A DNA stretch of 33,581 nt from an uncultured Ruminococcus sp. (GCA_902802795.1 CADCNI010000029.1:1-33581), one strand, 5' to 3'. Positions 7,621 through 16,591 are shown, counted from the first letter of the stretch. Translations and numbers: made by a program. The notes: generated by a model not told the origin, from the sequence alone.

Positions 7621-8328
7621 TCAACTGATTTCCAGCATTTGGTGGAGGGCTTCAAAGTCGGTGATCTCAATGCCGCTTTGTCCCACTTTGCGGATATAAC
7701 CGCCTTTGACGAGCTTCTGAATGTAGCGGCTGACTGTTTCGGCACGCAGTCCTATACTGCCCGCGATATCATCCAGACGAAGCTGAATAACCGAATCGGC
7801 GCTGCGCTGGTCGCGGTAAATCAGAAACCCGGCAATTTTGGCCATCGGATCGTTCATTGAGAGGATCATGTTGCGCTCGTTCGCGTCGTGCAGCTTGTTG
7901 GACAGCATATTGATGACGCTCAGCGCCACCGACGGATCACTCACCGCTTCCTCGATATCCCGGCGGAATATGCGACAGAGATGCACGTCGGTGATGCATA
8001 CGGCGGAATAGGGATAATGGCTGTTTTCGAGAAAAATGCCTTCCCAGACGGTGTCATTGTCGGAGAAAATCCCGATAATTCGTTCTCTGCCTTCGCTGTC
8101 GTAGGAACTGAGCTTGATCTGTCCCTTGCGGATAATCACGATGGAATCGACCTTGCTGCCCTCCGCAAAGACAGTCTCGCCTTTTTGCAGGAATTTGTTG
8201 GATGATTTTTTCATCAGATGAATTTTGCTTTCTTCCGGCAATCCCGAAAAAAAGGCTAGCTTGTCGATACAGCGGCTGGAACATTGCTCGCAGTCGATGT
8301 CTTTTTGACAAAAGGGATTGAATTTCAT
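7621..8328 (-). CDS. FNR-type CRP-family regulator with N-terminal cysteine cluster
   Basis: A cytosolic redox-sensing transcription factor of 235 residues. Cys7, Cys13, Cys16 and Cys20 form a CX5CX2CX3C cluster suited to an oxygen-labile Fe-S centre; Cys111 and Cys118 are further possible ligands. A cyclic-nucleotide-like beta-barrel follows (~25-140), then a winged helix with GLRAETVSRYIQKL. Glu197, Ser200 and Arg201 match the ExxSR residues by which FNR reads TTGAT-N4-ATCAA, and two such sites lie upstream of pflA and pflB. The ATG lies 6 bp after the pflB stop with no good ribosome-binding site, suggesting translational coupling to pflB. The Cys spacing differs from E. coli FNR (CX2CX5C plus a distant Cys). 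The FNR assignment within the CRP family is an inference from motif plus sites. Confidence 0.85.
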   Translation of the reverse strand: MKFNPFCQKDIDCEQCSSRCIDKLAFFSGLPEESKIHLMKKSSNKFLQKGETVFAEGSKVDSIVIIRKGQIKLSSYDSEGRERIIGIFSDNDTVWEGIFLENSHYPYSAVCITDVHLCRIFRRDIEEAVSDPSVALSVINMLSNKLHDANERNMILSMNDPMAKIAGFLIYRDQRSADSVIQLRLDDIAGSIGLRAETVSRYIQKLVKGGYIRKVGQSGIEITDFEALHQMLEIS

Positions 8329-8334
8329 AGGGAT

Positions 8335-10584
8335 TTACATTGTCTCGTGGGCAGAGCGGGCAATCACGTCAAGCTGCTGTTCGGGAGTCAGGTCGATAAA
8401 TTTGACGGCGTAACCGGAGACACGGATGGTGAAGTTGGCGTATTCCGGCTTTTCGGGATGCTCCATGCAGTCCTTGAGCTTGTCAATGCCGAAGACATTG
8501 ACATTGAGGTGATGCGCGCCCTTGTCGAAGTAGCCATCGAGAACGTGCCAGAGATTGTTGACGCGTTCCTCTTCGGAGTGACCGAGCGCGTCGGGGCTGA
8601 TGGTCTGGGTGTTGGAAATGCCGTCGAGCGCGTATTCATAGGGGAGCTTCGCCACGGAATTGAGGGAGGCGAGTAAACCGTTTTTCTCCGCGCCGTAGGC
8701 GGGGTTCGCGCCGGGGGCAAAGGGCGTAAAGGCCTTTCTGCCGTCGGGGGTAGCGCCGGTAGCCTTGCCGTAAACCACGTTGGAGGTGATGGTGAGAATG
8801 GAGGTGGTCGGCTCGGAATCGCGGTAGGTGTGGCAGCCCTTGACCTTGTTCATGAAGGTCTTGAGAAGCCAGACGGCGATTTCGTCGGCGCGGTCGTCGT
8901 CGTTGCCGTAGTGGGGGAAGTCTCCCTCGGTAATATAATCCACGATCAGCCCTTCTTCGTCGCGAACCGCCTTGACGGTGGCGTATTTGATGGCGCAGAG
9001 CGAGTCAACCACATGGGAGAAGCCGGCGATACCGGTGGCAAAGGTGCGCCGCACGTCGGTGTCAATGAGCGCCATTTCGGCGGCTTCATAATAATATTTA
9101 TCGTGCATATAGTGGATGAGGTTGAGGGTGTTGACATACAGATCGACAAGCCAGTCCATCATGGCGTCGAACTTTTCGATGACCTCGTCATAATCGAGAA
9201 TATCGCTCGTGACCGGGCGGTATTTGGGGCCGACCTGCTCGCGGGTCTTGGCGTCAATGCCGCCGTTGAGGGCGTAGAGAAGGCATTTGGCGAGATTGGC
9301 GCGCGCGCCGAAGAACTGGATTTCCTTGCCGGTCTGGGTGGCGGAGACGCAGCAGCAAATGCTGTAGTCATCGCCCCATACCGGACGCATGACACAATCG
9401 TTTTCGTACTGGATAGAAGAGGTATTGATGGAAATTTTGGCGGCGTATTTCTTGAAGTTTTCCGGCAGTCTGGAAGAATAGAGCACCGTGAGATTGGGTT
9501 CGGGTGAGGGCCCCATATTTTCGAGCGTGTGGAGGAAGCGGTAGTCGTTCTTGGTGACCATGTGCCGTCCGTCCACGCCGATCCCCGCCATTTCAAGGGT
9601 CGCCCAGACCGGGTCGCCGGAGAAGAGCGCGTTGTAAGAGGGGATTCTCGCAAATTTGACCATGCGGAATTTCAGCACGAGGTGGTCAATGAGTTCCTGT
9701 GCTTCCTGTTCGGTGAGGGTGCCTTCCGCCAGATCGCGCTGGATGTAGATATCGAGGAAGGTGGAGATTCTTCCCACGCTCATCGCCGCGCCGTTCTGGG
9801 TCTTGATGGCGGCGAGGTAGCCGAAATAAAGCCACTGCACGGCTTCGCGGGCATTGGTAGCGGGCTGTGAGATGTCAAAGCCATAGATTTGTCCCATCTT
9901 GCGGATGCCCCGGAGCGCGCGGAGCTGTTCTGCGATTTCCTCGCGCAGACGGATGAACTCGTCGATCATATTGCCGCCGCCGCAGTGCGCAAGGTCGTTT
10001 TCTTTCTCTTTAATCAGGAAGTCGATGCCGTAGAGCGCCACGCGGCGGTAGTCGCCCACGATTCTGCCTCTGCCGTAGGTGTCGGGCAGACCGGTGATGA
10101 TGTGGCTGTGGCGGGCGCGCTTCATTTCGGGGGTGTAGGCGTCAAAGACCGCCTGGTTGTGGGTCTTGTGATAATCGGTGAAGATTTTGACCAGATCGGG
10201 ATTGACGGTGTAGCCGTAGGTCGCCGCGGCCTGCTCTGCCATCTTGATGCCGCCGTAGGGCATAAAGGCTCTTTTCAGCGGCTTGTCGGTTTGCAGACCC
10301 ACGACTTTTTCCAGATCTTTCATGGATTCGTCGATATAGCCGGGGCCGTAGGCGTTCAGACGCGACACGATCTCGGTTTCACATTCCAGCACGCCGCCTC
10401 TGGCGCGCTCTTCTTTCTGCAATTCCTGGAGCTTGCCCCAGAGCTTGTTGGTGGCGTCGGTAGGACCTTCCAGAAAGCTTTCGTCCCCGTCGTAGGGCGT
10501 GTAGTTGGACTGGATGAAGTCGCGCACATTGACGTCCTCTTTCCAGACTCTGCCTTTGAAGTTTCTCCATGCGTTATTGCTCAT
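8335..10584 (-). CDS. pflB: Formate C-acetyltransferase (pyruvate formate-lyase)
   Basis: Glycyl-radical enzyme converting pyruvate and CoA to acetyl-CoA and formate in anaerobic fermentation. The 749 residues match the usual ~750-760. The catalytic cysteine pair lies in ICCCV (Cys411-Cys412) and the radical glycine is Gly724 in RVSGYAVKF near the C-terminus. The open frame extends to 10743, but the family N-terminus ([14 protein letters not shown]) and an AAAGGA ribosome-binding site fix the start at 10584; the upstream codons cover the promoter. It is preceded by the activase gene and followed at 6 bp by the FNR-like regulator. An FNR box about 110 bp upstream of the ATG indicates anaerobic induction. 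Confidence 0.97.
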   Translation of the reverse strand: MSNNAWRNFKGRVWKEDVNVRDFIQSNYTPYDGDESFLEGPTDATNKLWGKLQELQKEERARGGVLECETEIVSRLNAYGPGYIDESMKDLEKVVGLQTDKPLKRAFMPYGGIKMAEQAAATYGYTVNPDLVKIFTDYHKTHNQAVFDAYTPEMKRARHSHIITGLPDTYGRGRIVGDYRRVALYGIDFLIKEKENDLAHCGGGNMIDEFIRLREEIAEQLRALRGIRKMGQIYGFDISQPATNAREAVQWLYFGYLAAIKTQNGAAMSVGRISTFLDIYIQRDLAEGTLTEQEAQELIDHLVLKFRMVKFARIPSYNALFSGDPVWATLEMAGIGVDGRHMVTKNDYRFLHTLENMGPSPEPNLTVLYSSRLPENFKKYAAKISINTSSIQYENDCVMRPVWGDDYSICCCVSATQTGKEIQFFGARANLAKCLLYALNGGIDAKTREQVGPKYRPVTSDILDYDEVIEKFDAMMDWLVDLYVNTLNLIHYMHDKYYYEAAEMALIDTDVRRTFATGIAGFSHVVDSLCAIKYATVKAVRDEEGLIVDYITEGDFPHYGNDDDRADEIAVWLLKTFMNKVKGCHTYRDSEPTTSILTITSNVVYGKATGATPDGRKAFTPFAPGANPAYGAEKNGLLASLNSVAKLPYEYALDGISNTQTISPDALGHSEEERVNNLWHVLDGYFDKGAHHLNVNVFGIDKLKDCMEHPEKPEYANFTIRVSGYAVKFIDLTPEQQLDVIARSAHETM

Positions 10585-10667
10585 AGCGACACGTTCCTTT
10601 CTAATGGGATAGTAATAAAAACGCCGAAAATAAATGGAGGGAAAACAGGCGTTGTTCTTTTGACTGT

Positions 10668-10709
10668 ATAGTAACAAAACGGCGGGACATAAACATTGAT
10701 TCAAATCAA
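10668..10709 (-). promoter_or_regulatory. FNR box and promoter of pflB
   Basis: TTGAT-TCAA-ATCAA at 10696-10709 is a perfect FNR consensus. On the minus strand a -10-like TACTAT (10668-10673) follows 22 bp after the box, which puts the box centre near -41.5, the class II activator position. There is no good -35 hexamer, as expected when an activator replaces it. TATACA at 10665-10670 is an alternative -10. Confidence 0.82.
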
Positions 10710-10711
10710 TT

Positions 10712-11443
10712 TTACGCGTTTCCCTCCAGAATGTTTTTGGCAATCGCGACGCGTTCTTTGGTCGGCGGCTGTATGCCGTCGAGCGTGTAGGGAATGCCTA
10801 ACTCCTGCCACTTGTACACGCCGAAGGAGTGGTAGGGGAGAATCTCGATTTTTTCGATATTTCCCAATGTGGCGATGAAAGCGCGGGTGCGCCGTAAATA
10901 CGCGTCGTTGTCGGTGATGGCGGGTACCAGCACATGACGAATCCAGACCGGCTTGCCGCTGTCGGAGAGAAAGCGCAGCATATCCAAGATGGCTTCATTG
11001 TCCATGCCGGTGAGTTTCCGATGTTCCTGCGGGTCGATATGCTTGATATCCACTAAGAATAAATCAGTCAGTTCACAGAGCCGCTGGAATTTACCGAAAA
11101 AAGGCTGACGGCGGGTAAAGGGTTGTCCGGCAGTGTCGATACAGGTGTGAATGCCGCGCTGCTTTGCCTTTTCAAAAAGCTCCAGCAGAAAGTCGATTTG
11201 CAGCAGGGGTTCGCCGCCGCTGACCGTAATGCCGCCCTCGCGTCCCCAATAGCTTCTGTAACGCTCGGCAGTGTCAAGCAGCTCGTCCGCCGATCGGAGC
11301 TGACCGCCTGCCGCGTTCCATGTGTCGGGGTTGTGGCAGTAGCGGCAGCGAAGGGCGCAGCCCTGGGTGAAGATGATGAAACGGATGCCGGGTCCGTCCA
11401 CTGAACCGAATGACTCGGTGGAATGAATTCTTCCTGATATCAT
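10712..11443 (-). CDS. pflA: Pyruvate formate-lyase activating enzyme (radical SAM)
   Basis: Installs the glycyl radical on PflB using S-adenosylmethionine and a [4Fe-4S] cluster. The CX3CX2C radical-SAM motif is in [18 protein letters not shown] and the GGEP motif in [10 protein letters not shown]. The frame is open to 11518, but [19 protein letters not shown] is the normal N-terminus and GGGAGA 11 bases before the ATG at 11443 fixes the start, giving 243 residues. It lies upstream of pflB on the same strand with 127 bp between them, which contain the pflB FNR box just after the pflA stop. An FNR box also precedes pflA itself. Confidence 0.95.
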   Translation of the reverse strand: MISGRIHSTESFGSVDGPGIRFIIFTQGCALRCRYCHNPDTWNAAGGQLRSADELLDTAERYRSYWGREGGITVSGGEPLLQIDFLLELFEKAKQRGIHTCIDTAGQPFTRRQPFFGKFQRLCELTDLFLVDIKHIDPQEHRKLTGMDNEAILDMLRFLSDSGKPVWIRHVLVPAITDNDAYLRRTRAFIATLGNIEKIEILPYHSFGVYKWQELGIPYTLDGIQPPTKERVAIAKNILEGNA

Positions 11444-11488
11444 AATAATTGATTTCTCCCTTATTTTCAATCGTTTTTTCATATCTTT

Positions 11489-11531
11489 ATGATAATCTGC
11501 CTTATGAACATCAGACATTGATTTGAATCAA
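11489..11531 (-). promoter_or_regulatory. FNR box and promoter of pflA
   Basis: TTGAT-TTGA-ATCAA at 11518-11531 is a perfect FNR consensus and the exact reverse complement of the pflB box. On the minus strand TATCAT (11489-11494) follows 23 bp later, again placing the box near -41.5. The box lies about 46 bp upstream of the response-regulator promoter, so an effect on that divergent gene is also possible. Confidence 0.82.
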
Positions 11532-11576
11532 TTTTTTTGTGTATTTTTGCGCAGATTGAAATTTACAGAATGTGTG

Positions 11577-11605
11577 TTGATTTTTTCAGGCGGCGATAGT
11601 ATAGT
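11577..11605 (+). promoter_or_regulatory. Promoter of the response-regulator gene
   Basis: TTGATT (11577-11582), a 17-bp spacer and TATAGT (11600-11605) form a good sigma-A promoter about 30 bp upstream of the start codon. Confidence 0.6.
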
Positions 11606-11633
11606 GGAGGCAAAAACCAAAGGAGATGCGTGC

Positions 11634-12314
11634 ATGAAAACCATCGCAGTGATTGAGGACGATATCGACATCGGCAGCATTATCGAGGCGGCGCTGACGA
11701 AGGAGCATTACCGCGTGCTGCGGGCTTATTCGGGGAGCGAGGCGGTGTATCTTCTCGAAAAGCAAACGCCCGATCTGATACTGCTCGACCTCATGCTGCC
11801 GGGACTGACGGGGGAGGAATTGCTGCCGCTTATCAGCGGCATTCCGGTGATCGTGGTGAGCGCCAAGGTGGGGATTGACGACAAGGTGAACGCCCTGATG
11901 AGCGGCGCGGCGGATTACATTACCAAGCCTTTTTCCGTGCGGGAACTGGTGGCGCGTGTCGCCGTGCGGCTGCGTGAATCCGAGAAGGACAACGCGTCTC
12001 CCGTGCTGGCGTACGGCGATCTGTCGCTCAATACCCTGTCGCATGAGGTGGCGGTGAGCGGCACGCCCGTGAAACTGACCAAAACCGAATACGCCCTGCT
12101 GAAGCTTCTCATGCAGCACCCCGGACAGGCGCTTGCCAAATCCGCCATGCTCGAACGCATTGCCGCCGATACGCCCGACTGCACCGAAAGCTCCCTCAAA
12201 CAGCACATCAGCAACCTGCGCAAAAAGCTCCGCGACGTCAGCGGCAGCGACTACATCGAAGCCGTGTGGGGAATAGGGTTTGTATTACGCTTGCGCTTAG
12301 TGAATAGAGAATAG
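11634..12314 (+). CDS. OmpR-family response regulator
   Basis: A 226-residue two-component regulator. The receiver domain (1-115) has the acidic pair EDD near the N-terminus, the phosphorylated Asp in LILLDLMLPG and the Lys in ITKPFS. The winged-helix domain (~130-225) has the usual KTEYALLKLL and ESSLKQHISNLRKKL. The frame is open from 11523 but AAAGGAG before the ATG at 11634, and the motif position, fix the start. The last codons and stop (VNRE, TAG) are encoded by a 7-bp tandem array, so the C-terminus may have been altered by repeat growth. Its partner is probably the kinase at 15152-16054, on the far side of the ABC genes, with which it would control the transporter. Confidence 0.92.
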   Translation: MKTIAVIEDDIDIGSIIEAALTKEHYRVLRAYSGSEAVYLLEKQTPDLILLDLMLPGLTGEELLPLISGIPVIVVSAKVGIDDKVNALMSGAADYITKPFSVRELVARVAVRLRESEKDNASPVLAYGDLSLNTLSHEVAVSGTPVKLTKTEYALLKLLMQHPGQALAKSAMLERIAADTPDCTESSLKQHISNLRKKLRDVSGSDYIEAVWGIGFVLRLRLVNRE

Positions 12315-12411
12315 AGAATGGTGAATAGTGAATAATGTTGGAAGCCCTGCGGGCTTGAATATATATTTTCAGCGCCGCAGGCGCTCCTTCATTTCACATT
12401 TCACATTTCAC
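12300..12411. repeat. Two 7-bp tandem arrays around two hairpins
   Basis: Five copies of GTGAATA or GAGAATA/G (12300-12334) are followed by hairpins 12342-12356 (AAGCCC/GGGCTT) and 12371-12385 (AGCGCC/GGCGCT), then three perfect ATTTCAC units (12391-12411) ahead of a T-run. The ATTTCAC array is close to the reverse complement of the first array, so the unit is an imperfect large palindrome. It probably serves as the 3' end of the response-regulator transcript. Related heptamers occur at 19797, 25973 and 32785. Confidence 0.7.
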
Positions 12412-12428
12412 ATTATTTTTACTGAATC

Positions 12429-12473
12429 TTTACGGTTTTCTTGACCGCTTTCTTGACGGCTGCCTGTTATAAT
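12429..12473 (+). promoter_or_regulatory. Direct-repeat-controlled promoter of the ABC operon
   Basis: Three direct repeats with 12-bp period begin TTTACGG (12429), TTGACCG (12441) and TTGACGG (12453), just upstream of a perfect TATAAT (12468-12473). No -35 hexamer sits at the right distance; the repeats cover that region. This suits activation by an OmpR-type regulator, presumably the one just upstream. Confidence 0.6.
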
Positions 12474-12507
12474 GCTGTCATCCCGGCAATGAAAGGAGCT
12501 TTTTTTA

Positions 12508-13440
12508 ATGGAATATTGTCTGGAAACACATGATTTATGCAAAAGCTACGGGCGGTTCAAGGCGCTCAGCGGTCTGACCCTGCATGTTCCCAAAGGCGCG
12601 ATTTACGGACTTGTGGGGCGCAACGGTGCGGGCAAAACGACGCTGCTGCGTCTGATTTGCGGCTTGCAGCGACCCGACAGCGGGCATTATACGATTTATG
12701 GCGTGGACGGCAGCGACAGGAATATCGGAAGCATACGCCGCCGCATGGGGGCAGTGGTGGAGACGCCTGCCTTTTGCCGCGACATGACGGCGCGGGACAA
12801 TCTGGTGCTGCAATACAAGGCGCTGGGGCTGCCCTCCTATGACGGCATTGACGAGATTCTGCGCATGGTGGGGCTGTCCGATACGGGTCAAAAGAAAGCG
12901 AAGCACTTCTCCCTCGGCATGAAGCAGCGTCTGGGAATCGCCGTCGCGCTGTGCGGTCATCCGGATTTTATCGTGCTGGACGAGCCTGTCAACGGCATGG
13001 ACCCCGAGGGAATTGTGGAGATCCGCGAGCTGATTCTGCGGCTCAACCGCGAGCAGCAGATCACCTTTCTCATTTCGAGCCACATTTTGGAGGAGCTTTC
13101 AAAGCTCGCGACGCATTACGGCTTTATCGACAGCGGCGTAACCGTGAAGGAAATCAGCGCGCGGGAATGGGAGGCAAGCTGCCGCCAATGCATTCGCCTG
13201 ACGGTGTCCGACACCAAAGCGGTTTGCTGTGCGCTCGACGGCATGGGGGAGACGCCGGGCGGCAAGGTCGAATATGCCGTTGTGTCCGACAGCGAGGTGG
13301 ACGTATTCGGGGAGGTCAATATCACCCGGCTTGTCGTGACGCTGCAAAAAAGCGGTTGCGAGGTTCTCTCGCTGCACGAGCGCAGCGAAAGTCTTGAAAA
13401 TTATTACATCAATCTGATGGGAGGCGGCAACCATGCGTGA
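12508..13440 (+). CDS. ABC transporter ATPase, BcrA/LanF type
   Basis: Cytoplasmic ATPase subunit of 310 residues. Walker A is GRNGAGKTT, the signature is FSLGMKQ, Walker B FIVLDEPVNGMD and the switch His is in ISSHI. The Q-loop position reads VVETPAF, that is Glu in place of Gln, the E-loop variant known from lantibiotic-immunity and bacitracin-type ATPases. It starts after AAAGGAG and its stop overlaps the start of the first permease by 8 bp. With the two permeases it likely removes an antimicrobial peptide from the membrane; the substrate cannot be told from sequence. Confidence 0.92.
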   Translation: MEYCLETHDLCKSYGRFKALSGLTLHVPKGAIYGLVGRNGAGKTTLLRLICGLQRPDSGHYTIYGVDGSDRNIGSIRRRMGAVVETPAFCRDMTARDNLVLQYKALGLPSYDGIDEILRMVGLSDTGQKKAKHFSLGMKQRLGIAVALCGHPDFIVLDEPVNGMDPEGIVEIRELILRLNREQQITFLISSHILEELSKLATHYGFIDSGVTVKEISAREWEASCRQCIRLTVSDTKAVCCALDGMGETPGGKVEYAVVSDSEVDVFGEVNITRLVVTLQKSGCEVLSLHERSESLENYYINLMGGGNHA

Positions 13441-14281
13441 CCTTTTGTCGGAGGGATTTTATCGGCTGTTCCGAAACAAGGCGTTCTGGTGCGTACTGGC
13501 GTTTGAAGCGGCGTATAAAACCTACAGCCTCTTGCATAACTGGTGCAATGTGCAGCGATTGCGGAGCAACGGAACCAACGCCGGCATACCGTTTGACGAA
13601 CTGCTGTATGAATACGCGGGTATCGCGCTGCTTACCTCGTGCATTCTTATTCCCCTGCTGATCGGCGGGGATTACGCGGACGGCACACTGCGCCACCGTC
13701 TGATAAAGGGGTATCGCAGAACGTCGGTTTATCTCGCCAATTGGCTGGTGTCCACAGGCGGTATGCTGCTGTGTGTCGCGGCGGATTGGCTGATTTCCTT
13801 CACGCTTGGCATGGTATTGCAGGAAGAACCGATCAGTTCGCCTGCCCATATACTGCTGATGCTGACAATCGGGGTGGGGACAGTGACCGCCTGCTGTTCC
13901 GTCAACGCTTTTGTTGTCATGCTGATTCCGCATAAGACCGTCGCGGGTGCGGTATGCTTTTGTCTTCTGGCGCTGACGGTGCTGGTGGGAATGCGCATTT
14001 ATGACGCGCTCTCCCTGCCGGAATACTGGTATGATTATGTGGTTTCGACGTCGGACGGCTTCCGACAATATGATATGTACCCCAATCCCCATTATGTATC
14101 GGGGGGCAAGCGGCAGGTCTGTTTGTTTGTTTACGATTTTCTGCCTTTCACACAGTCGTTTGAGCTGGCCGCGAATTCCCTGTACGGCAACCCCGTGAGA
14201 ATGCTGCTGTGTTCGCTGGGGATCACCGCGGCTTCCACGGTGGGAGGTATGGCGGCATTTGTCAGGAAAGACATCCGATAG
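13433..14281 (+). CDS. ABC-2-type permease, peptide-resistance class (1)
   Basis: A 282-residue integral membrane protein with about six hydrophobic segments (for example near residues 61-80, 101-125, 139-160, 165-185 and 255-275). The N-terminus LLSEGFYRLFRNKAFW is typical of LanE/LanG/CprB-like permeases and closely resembles that of the next gene, so the two are paralogues likely forming a heterodimer with the ATPase. It overlaps the ATPase gene (ATG inside its last codons), suggesting translational coupling. Confidence 0.85.
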   Translation: MRDLLSEGFYRLFRNKAFWCVLAFEAAYKTYSLLHNWCNVQRLRSNGTNAGIPFDELLYEYAGIALLTSCILIPLLIGGDYADGTLRHRLIKGYRRTSVYLANWLVSTGGMLLCVAADWLISFTLGMVLQEEPISSPAHILLMLTIGVGTVTACCSVNAFVVMLIPHKTVAGAVCFCLLALTVLVGMRIYDALSLPEYWYDYVVSTSDGFRQYDMYPNPHYVSGGKRQVCLFVYDFLPFTQSFELAANSLYGNPVRMLLCSLGITAASTVGGMAAFVRKDIR

Positions 14282-14300
14282 GGAGGGGGAACGGAGAAAC

Positions 14301-15146
14301 ATGTATCATTTACTCTCGGCGGATTTCTACCGCCTTTTCAAAAACAAGCTGTTCTGGCTGTCGATGGCATTTGTCGCCGCCTCTCAGCTTTATATGACGG
14401 CTGCCAATTATCTGATGAACCGCGGCACGGGCGAGGGACAGTATTATCCGCTGACGTGGATTTTCTTTGAATGGTTTGTCCCTGTGGGATTTGTGACGGC
14501 GCTGGTTTGCGCTTGGTTGGTGGGGGAAAGTCAGGAGGACGGCTTGCTGCGCGTCAGACTCGCGGGAGGATGCGGCAGAGTACAGATGTATCTTTGTCAT
14601 GTCGTGGTATGTGTCAGCGCGGGAATGATGATGGCGGGCGTTTATTTGCTGCTGTCCTGCACGCTGGGCGCGGCGGTGATGCAGCCTCCCGCCCTGCCGC
14701 TGTCCGCCATGCTGTATGACACGCTTGTTCTCCTGCTGGGCATGGCGGCGCTGTGTGCGATGTTTACCTTTCTTGCCTCGCTGACGTCCCACCGTGCGCT
14801 GGCACTTGCGGTCTGTATCGGATGGTATTTGGTAATGACGTTTGTTTCCCTGCGGCTGGTCAATGCATTGCGCGAGGAAGCATTGATCTGGACGGAGCAG
14901 CCTGTCATCGGAACCCATGATGTGGAATGGCTGACGCGACCCAATCCGGCGTATGTTGACGGAACCAGGCGACGCGCCTGCATCTGGTGGTGCGATCTGC
15001 TGCCGACAGCACAGGCGATGCAGATCAGTGATTACGATTTTTCGTTATTTGGCAGACCGCCGCGCATGATGGTTTTCTCTGTCTGCGAAATGGTCGGCTG
15101 CACGGCGGCAGGAATGCTGTTGTTTCGGAAAAAAGAGTGCAGGTGA
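14301..15146 (+). CDS. ABC-2-type permease, peptide-resistance class (2)
   Basis: A 281-residue membrane protein, paralogous to the preceding permease (LLSADFYRLFKNKLFW at the N-terminus; same spacing of about six membrane segments). The frame opens at 14259, but GGAGAA before the ATG at 14301 and alignment with the paralogue fix the start. It is 19 bp from the previous stop and 5 bp from the kinase start, clearly one operon. Confidence 0.85.
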   Translation: MYHLLSADFYRLFKNKLFWLSMAFVAASQLYMTAANYLMNRGTGEGQYYPLTWIFFEWFVPVGFVTALVCAWLVGESQEDGLLRVRLAGGCGRVQMYLCHVVVCVSAGMMMAGVYLLLSCTLGAAVMQPPALPLSAMLYDTLVLLLGMAALCAMFTFLASLTSHRALALAVCIGWYLVMTFVSLRLVNALREEALIWTEQPVIGTHDVEWLTRPNPAYVDGTRRRACIWWCDLLPTAQAMQISDYDFSLFGRPPRMMVFSVCEMVGCTAAGMLLFRKKECR

Positions 15147-15151
15147 GGGAG

Positions 15152-16054
15152 ATGGAAAAGATGCTTCCATGGATTTTGTGCGGCGTTCTCCTGATCGTGC
15201 TGGTGATTGTGATAGGACGATACAGGGGGCTTTGCCAAGGACTGGACGAGATTGCCGCGCAGCTCGGTCAGCGGCTGACGAGCGACACCAACAATGTCAT
15301 CTGTCTGACGCGCGGTCATGCGCGAACCAGGCGGTTCGCCGCGCAGATCAACAGGGAACTGCTGTTTCTGAGGAAACAACGCCTCGAGTATGTCAGCGGC
15401 GACCGCGAACTGAAAGAGGCTGTCACCGCCGTCTCCCACGATCTGCGCACGCCGCTCACCGCCATATCGGGCTATCTGGAATTGCTGGAAAACGAGGAGC
15501 AGTCCGACGCGGCGCGGCGGTATTGGACACAGATTGCCGGACGGACGGAGGAAATGAAAAACCTGACGGAAGAATTGTTCCGCTATTCGGTGCTTGTGTC
15601 CTCTGAATCGGTGAAGCCGGAGGCGGTCGTCGTCAATAAGGTGCTGGAGGAAAGCCTGCTCGGCTGCATGGGCGCGATGACGGCGCGGGGGATGCAGCCC
15701 GTCATTGAAATGCCGGCGCTTCCCGTCATCCGCCGGCTTGACCCGCGCTTGCTGGGGAGAATTTTCGATAATATTCTCTCGAACGCGCTGAAATATTCCG
15801 ACGGTGATCTGACGGTGTCGCTGTCGGAGGACGGCGTTGTGGAATTCACCAATCAAGCAAAAACGCTCACGCCGGTGATGGCGGAGCGCCTGTTTGATCG
15901 GTTCTATACGGTAGAAACGGCACGCCATTCCACCGGATTAGGGCTGTCCATTGCCCAACTGCTGACCGAACGCATGGGCGGCAGGATCGGCGCCGATTAC
16001 CGCGACGGTCGTCTGACTGTGACAGTGATGTTTCATGAGAAGTGCGAAAAGTAA
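15152..16054 (+). CDS. Sensor histidine kinase of the peptide-resistance module
   Basis: A 300-residue membrane kinase. One obvious transmembrane segment (residues ~5-23) precedes a short linker with no extracytoplasmic sensor domain. HisKA has the phospho-accepting His in AVSHDLRTPLTAISGY; HATPase_c has ILSNALKYS and GLGLSIAQLL. The frame opens at GTG 15137, but GAGGG before the ATG at 15152 makes the latter the better start. Lack of a sensor domain is typical of kinases that sense cell-envelope attack through their ABC transporter. It probably phosphorylates the regulator at 11634-12314. The gene converges on the DinB-like gene with only 15 bp between them. Confidence 0.9.
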   Translation: MEKMLPWILCGVLLIVLVIVIGRYRGLCQGLDEIAAQLGQRLTSDTNNVICLTRGHARTRRFAAQINRELLFLRKQRLEYVSGDRELKEAVTAVSHDLRTPLTAISGYLELLENEEQSDAARRYWTQIAGRTEEMKNLTEELFRYSVLVSSESVKPEAVVVNKVLEESLLGCMGAMTARGMQPVIEMPALPVIRRLDPRLLGRIFDNILSNALKYSDGDLTVSLSEDGVVEFTNQAKTLTPVMAERLFDRFYTVETARHSTGLGLSIAQLLTERMGGRIGADYRDGRLTVTVMFHEKCEK

Positions 16055-16069
16055 ATACGTCGCCTATTT

Positions 16070-16591
16070 TCAGCAAAACCTGCTGTAATCGCCGATGGGA
16101 ATGGGGCGGGTCAATCCGAGGACGGTGGGCCATTGCCCGGTTGCTTCGATGATAAAACCCATGAGCATCCCCATGTGGCTGTGAAGGTGGCGGAATTGCG
16201 CGAGAATCAATGTGAAGCGCGTGTATTCACAATTTTCGGGACGGGTTAATAACGCGTCGTCGGTCAGGCTGTCGAGATGGTTCGACAGCCTGATTTTGAT
16301 TTGGGCGAAATAATCGGTGATTTGTTCGTGTGTGAGCCTGCCTTCTGTGACAACGTCAAGATTGTTCGGATCCGGCGTGTGAAAGGACGGTTCCGTGTAA
16401 TGCGGGTCATGTGGGTTGATATACCACAAATCGAGTGAATGCAGCATATGATAGACGTGCTTCCACAGCGGCATCTCACAGTAAGGTCTGTCCCACAGCT
16501 CGTCGGGGATACAGTCGATGACATTGCCGACCTCCCACAGCGCCCGTTGGGTCTGGTCACGAATGATGGAGGTATATGCGCTTTGTTCCAT
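16070..16591 (-). CDS. DinB/YfiT-superfamily protein
   Basis: A 173-residue predicted four-helix-bundle protein of the DinB superfamily, whose members bind a divalent metal and are often thiol-dependent transferases or of unknown function. Candidate metal ligands are the His residues in KHVYHMLHSLD and in FRHLHSHMG. WEVGNVIDCIPDELWDRP is a usual helix-1 segment. The start has GGAAGG upstream. It lies 19 bp after endonuclease III on the same strand and is probably co-transcribed with it. The substrate is unknown. Confidence 0.78.
   Translation of the reverse strand: MEQSAYTSIIRDQTQRALWEVGNVIDCIPDELWDRPYCEMPLWKHVYHMLHSLDLWYINPHDPHYTEPSFHTPDPNNLDVVTEGRLTHEQITDYFAQIKIRLSNHLDSLTDDALLTRPENCEYTRFTLILAQFRHLHSHMGMLMGFIIEATGQWPTVLGLTRPIPIGDYSRFC

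Noticed and set aside
10585-10743. 53-residue N-terminal extension of PflB
   Set aside because: It is not a PflB-like sequence and it covers the FNR box and -10 region; the ribosome-binding site belongs to the ATG at 10584.
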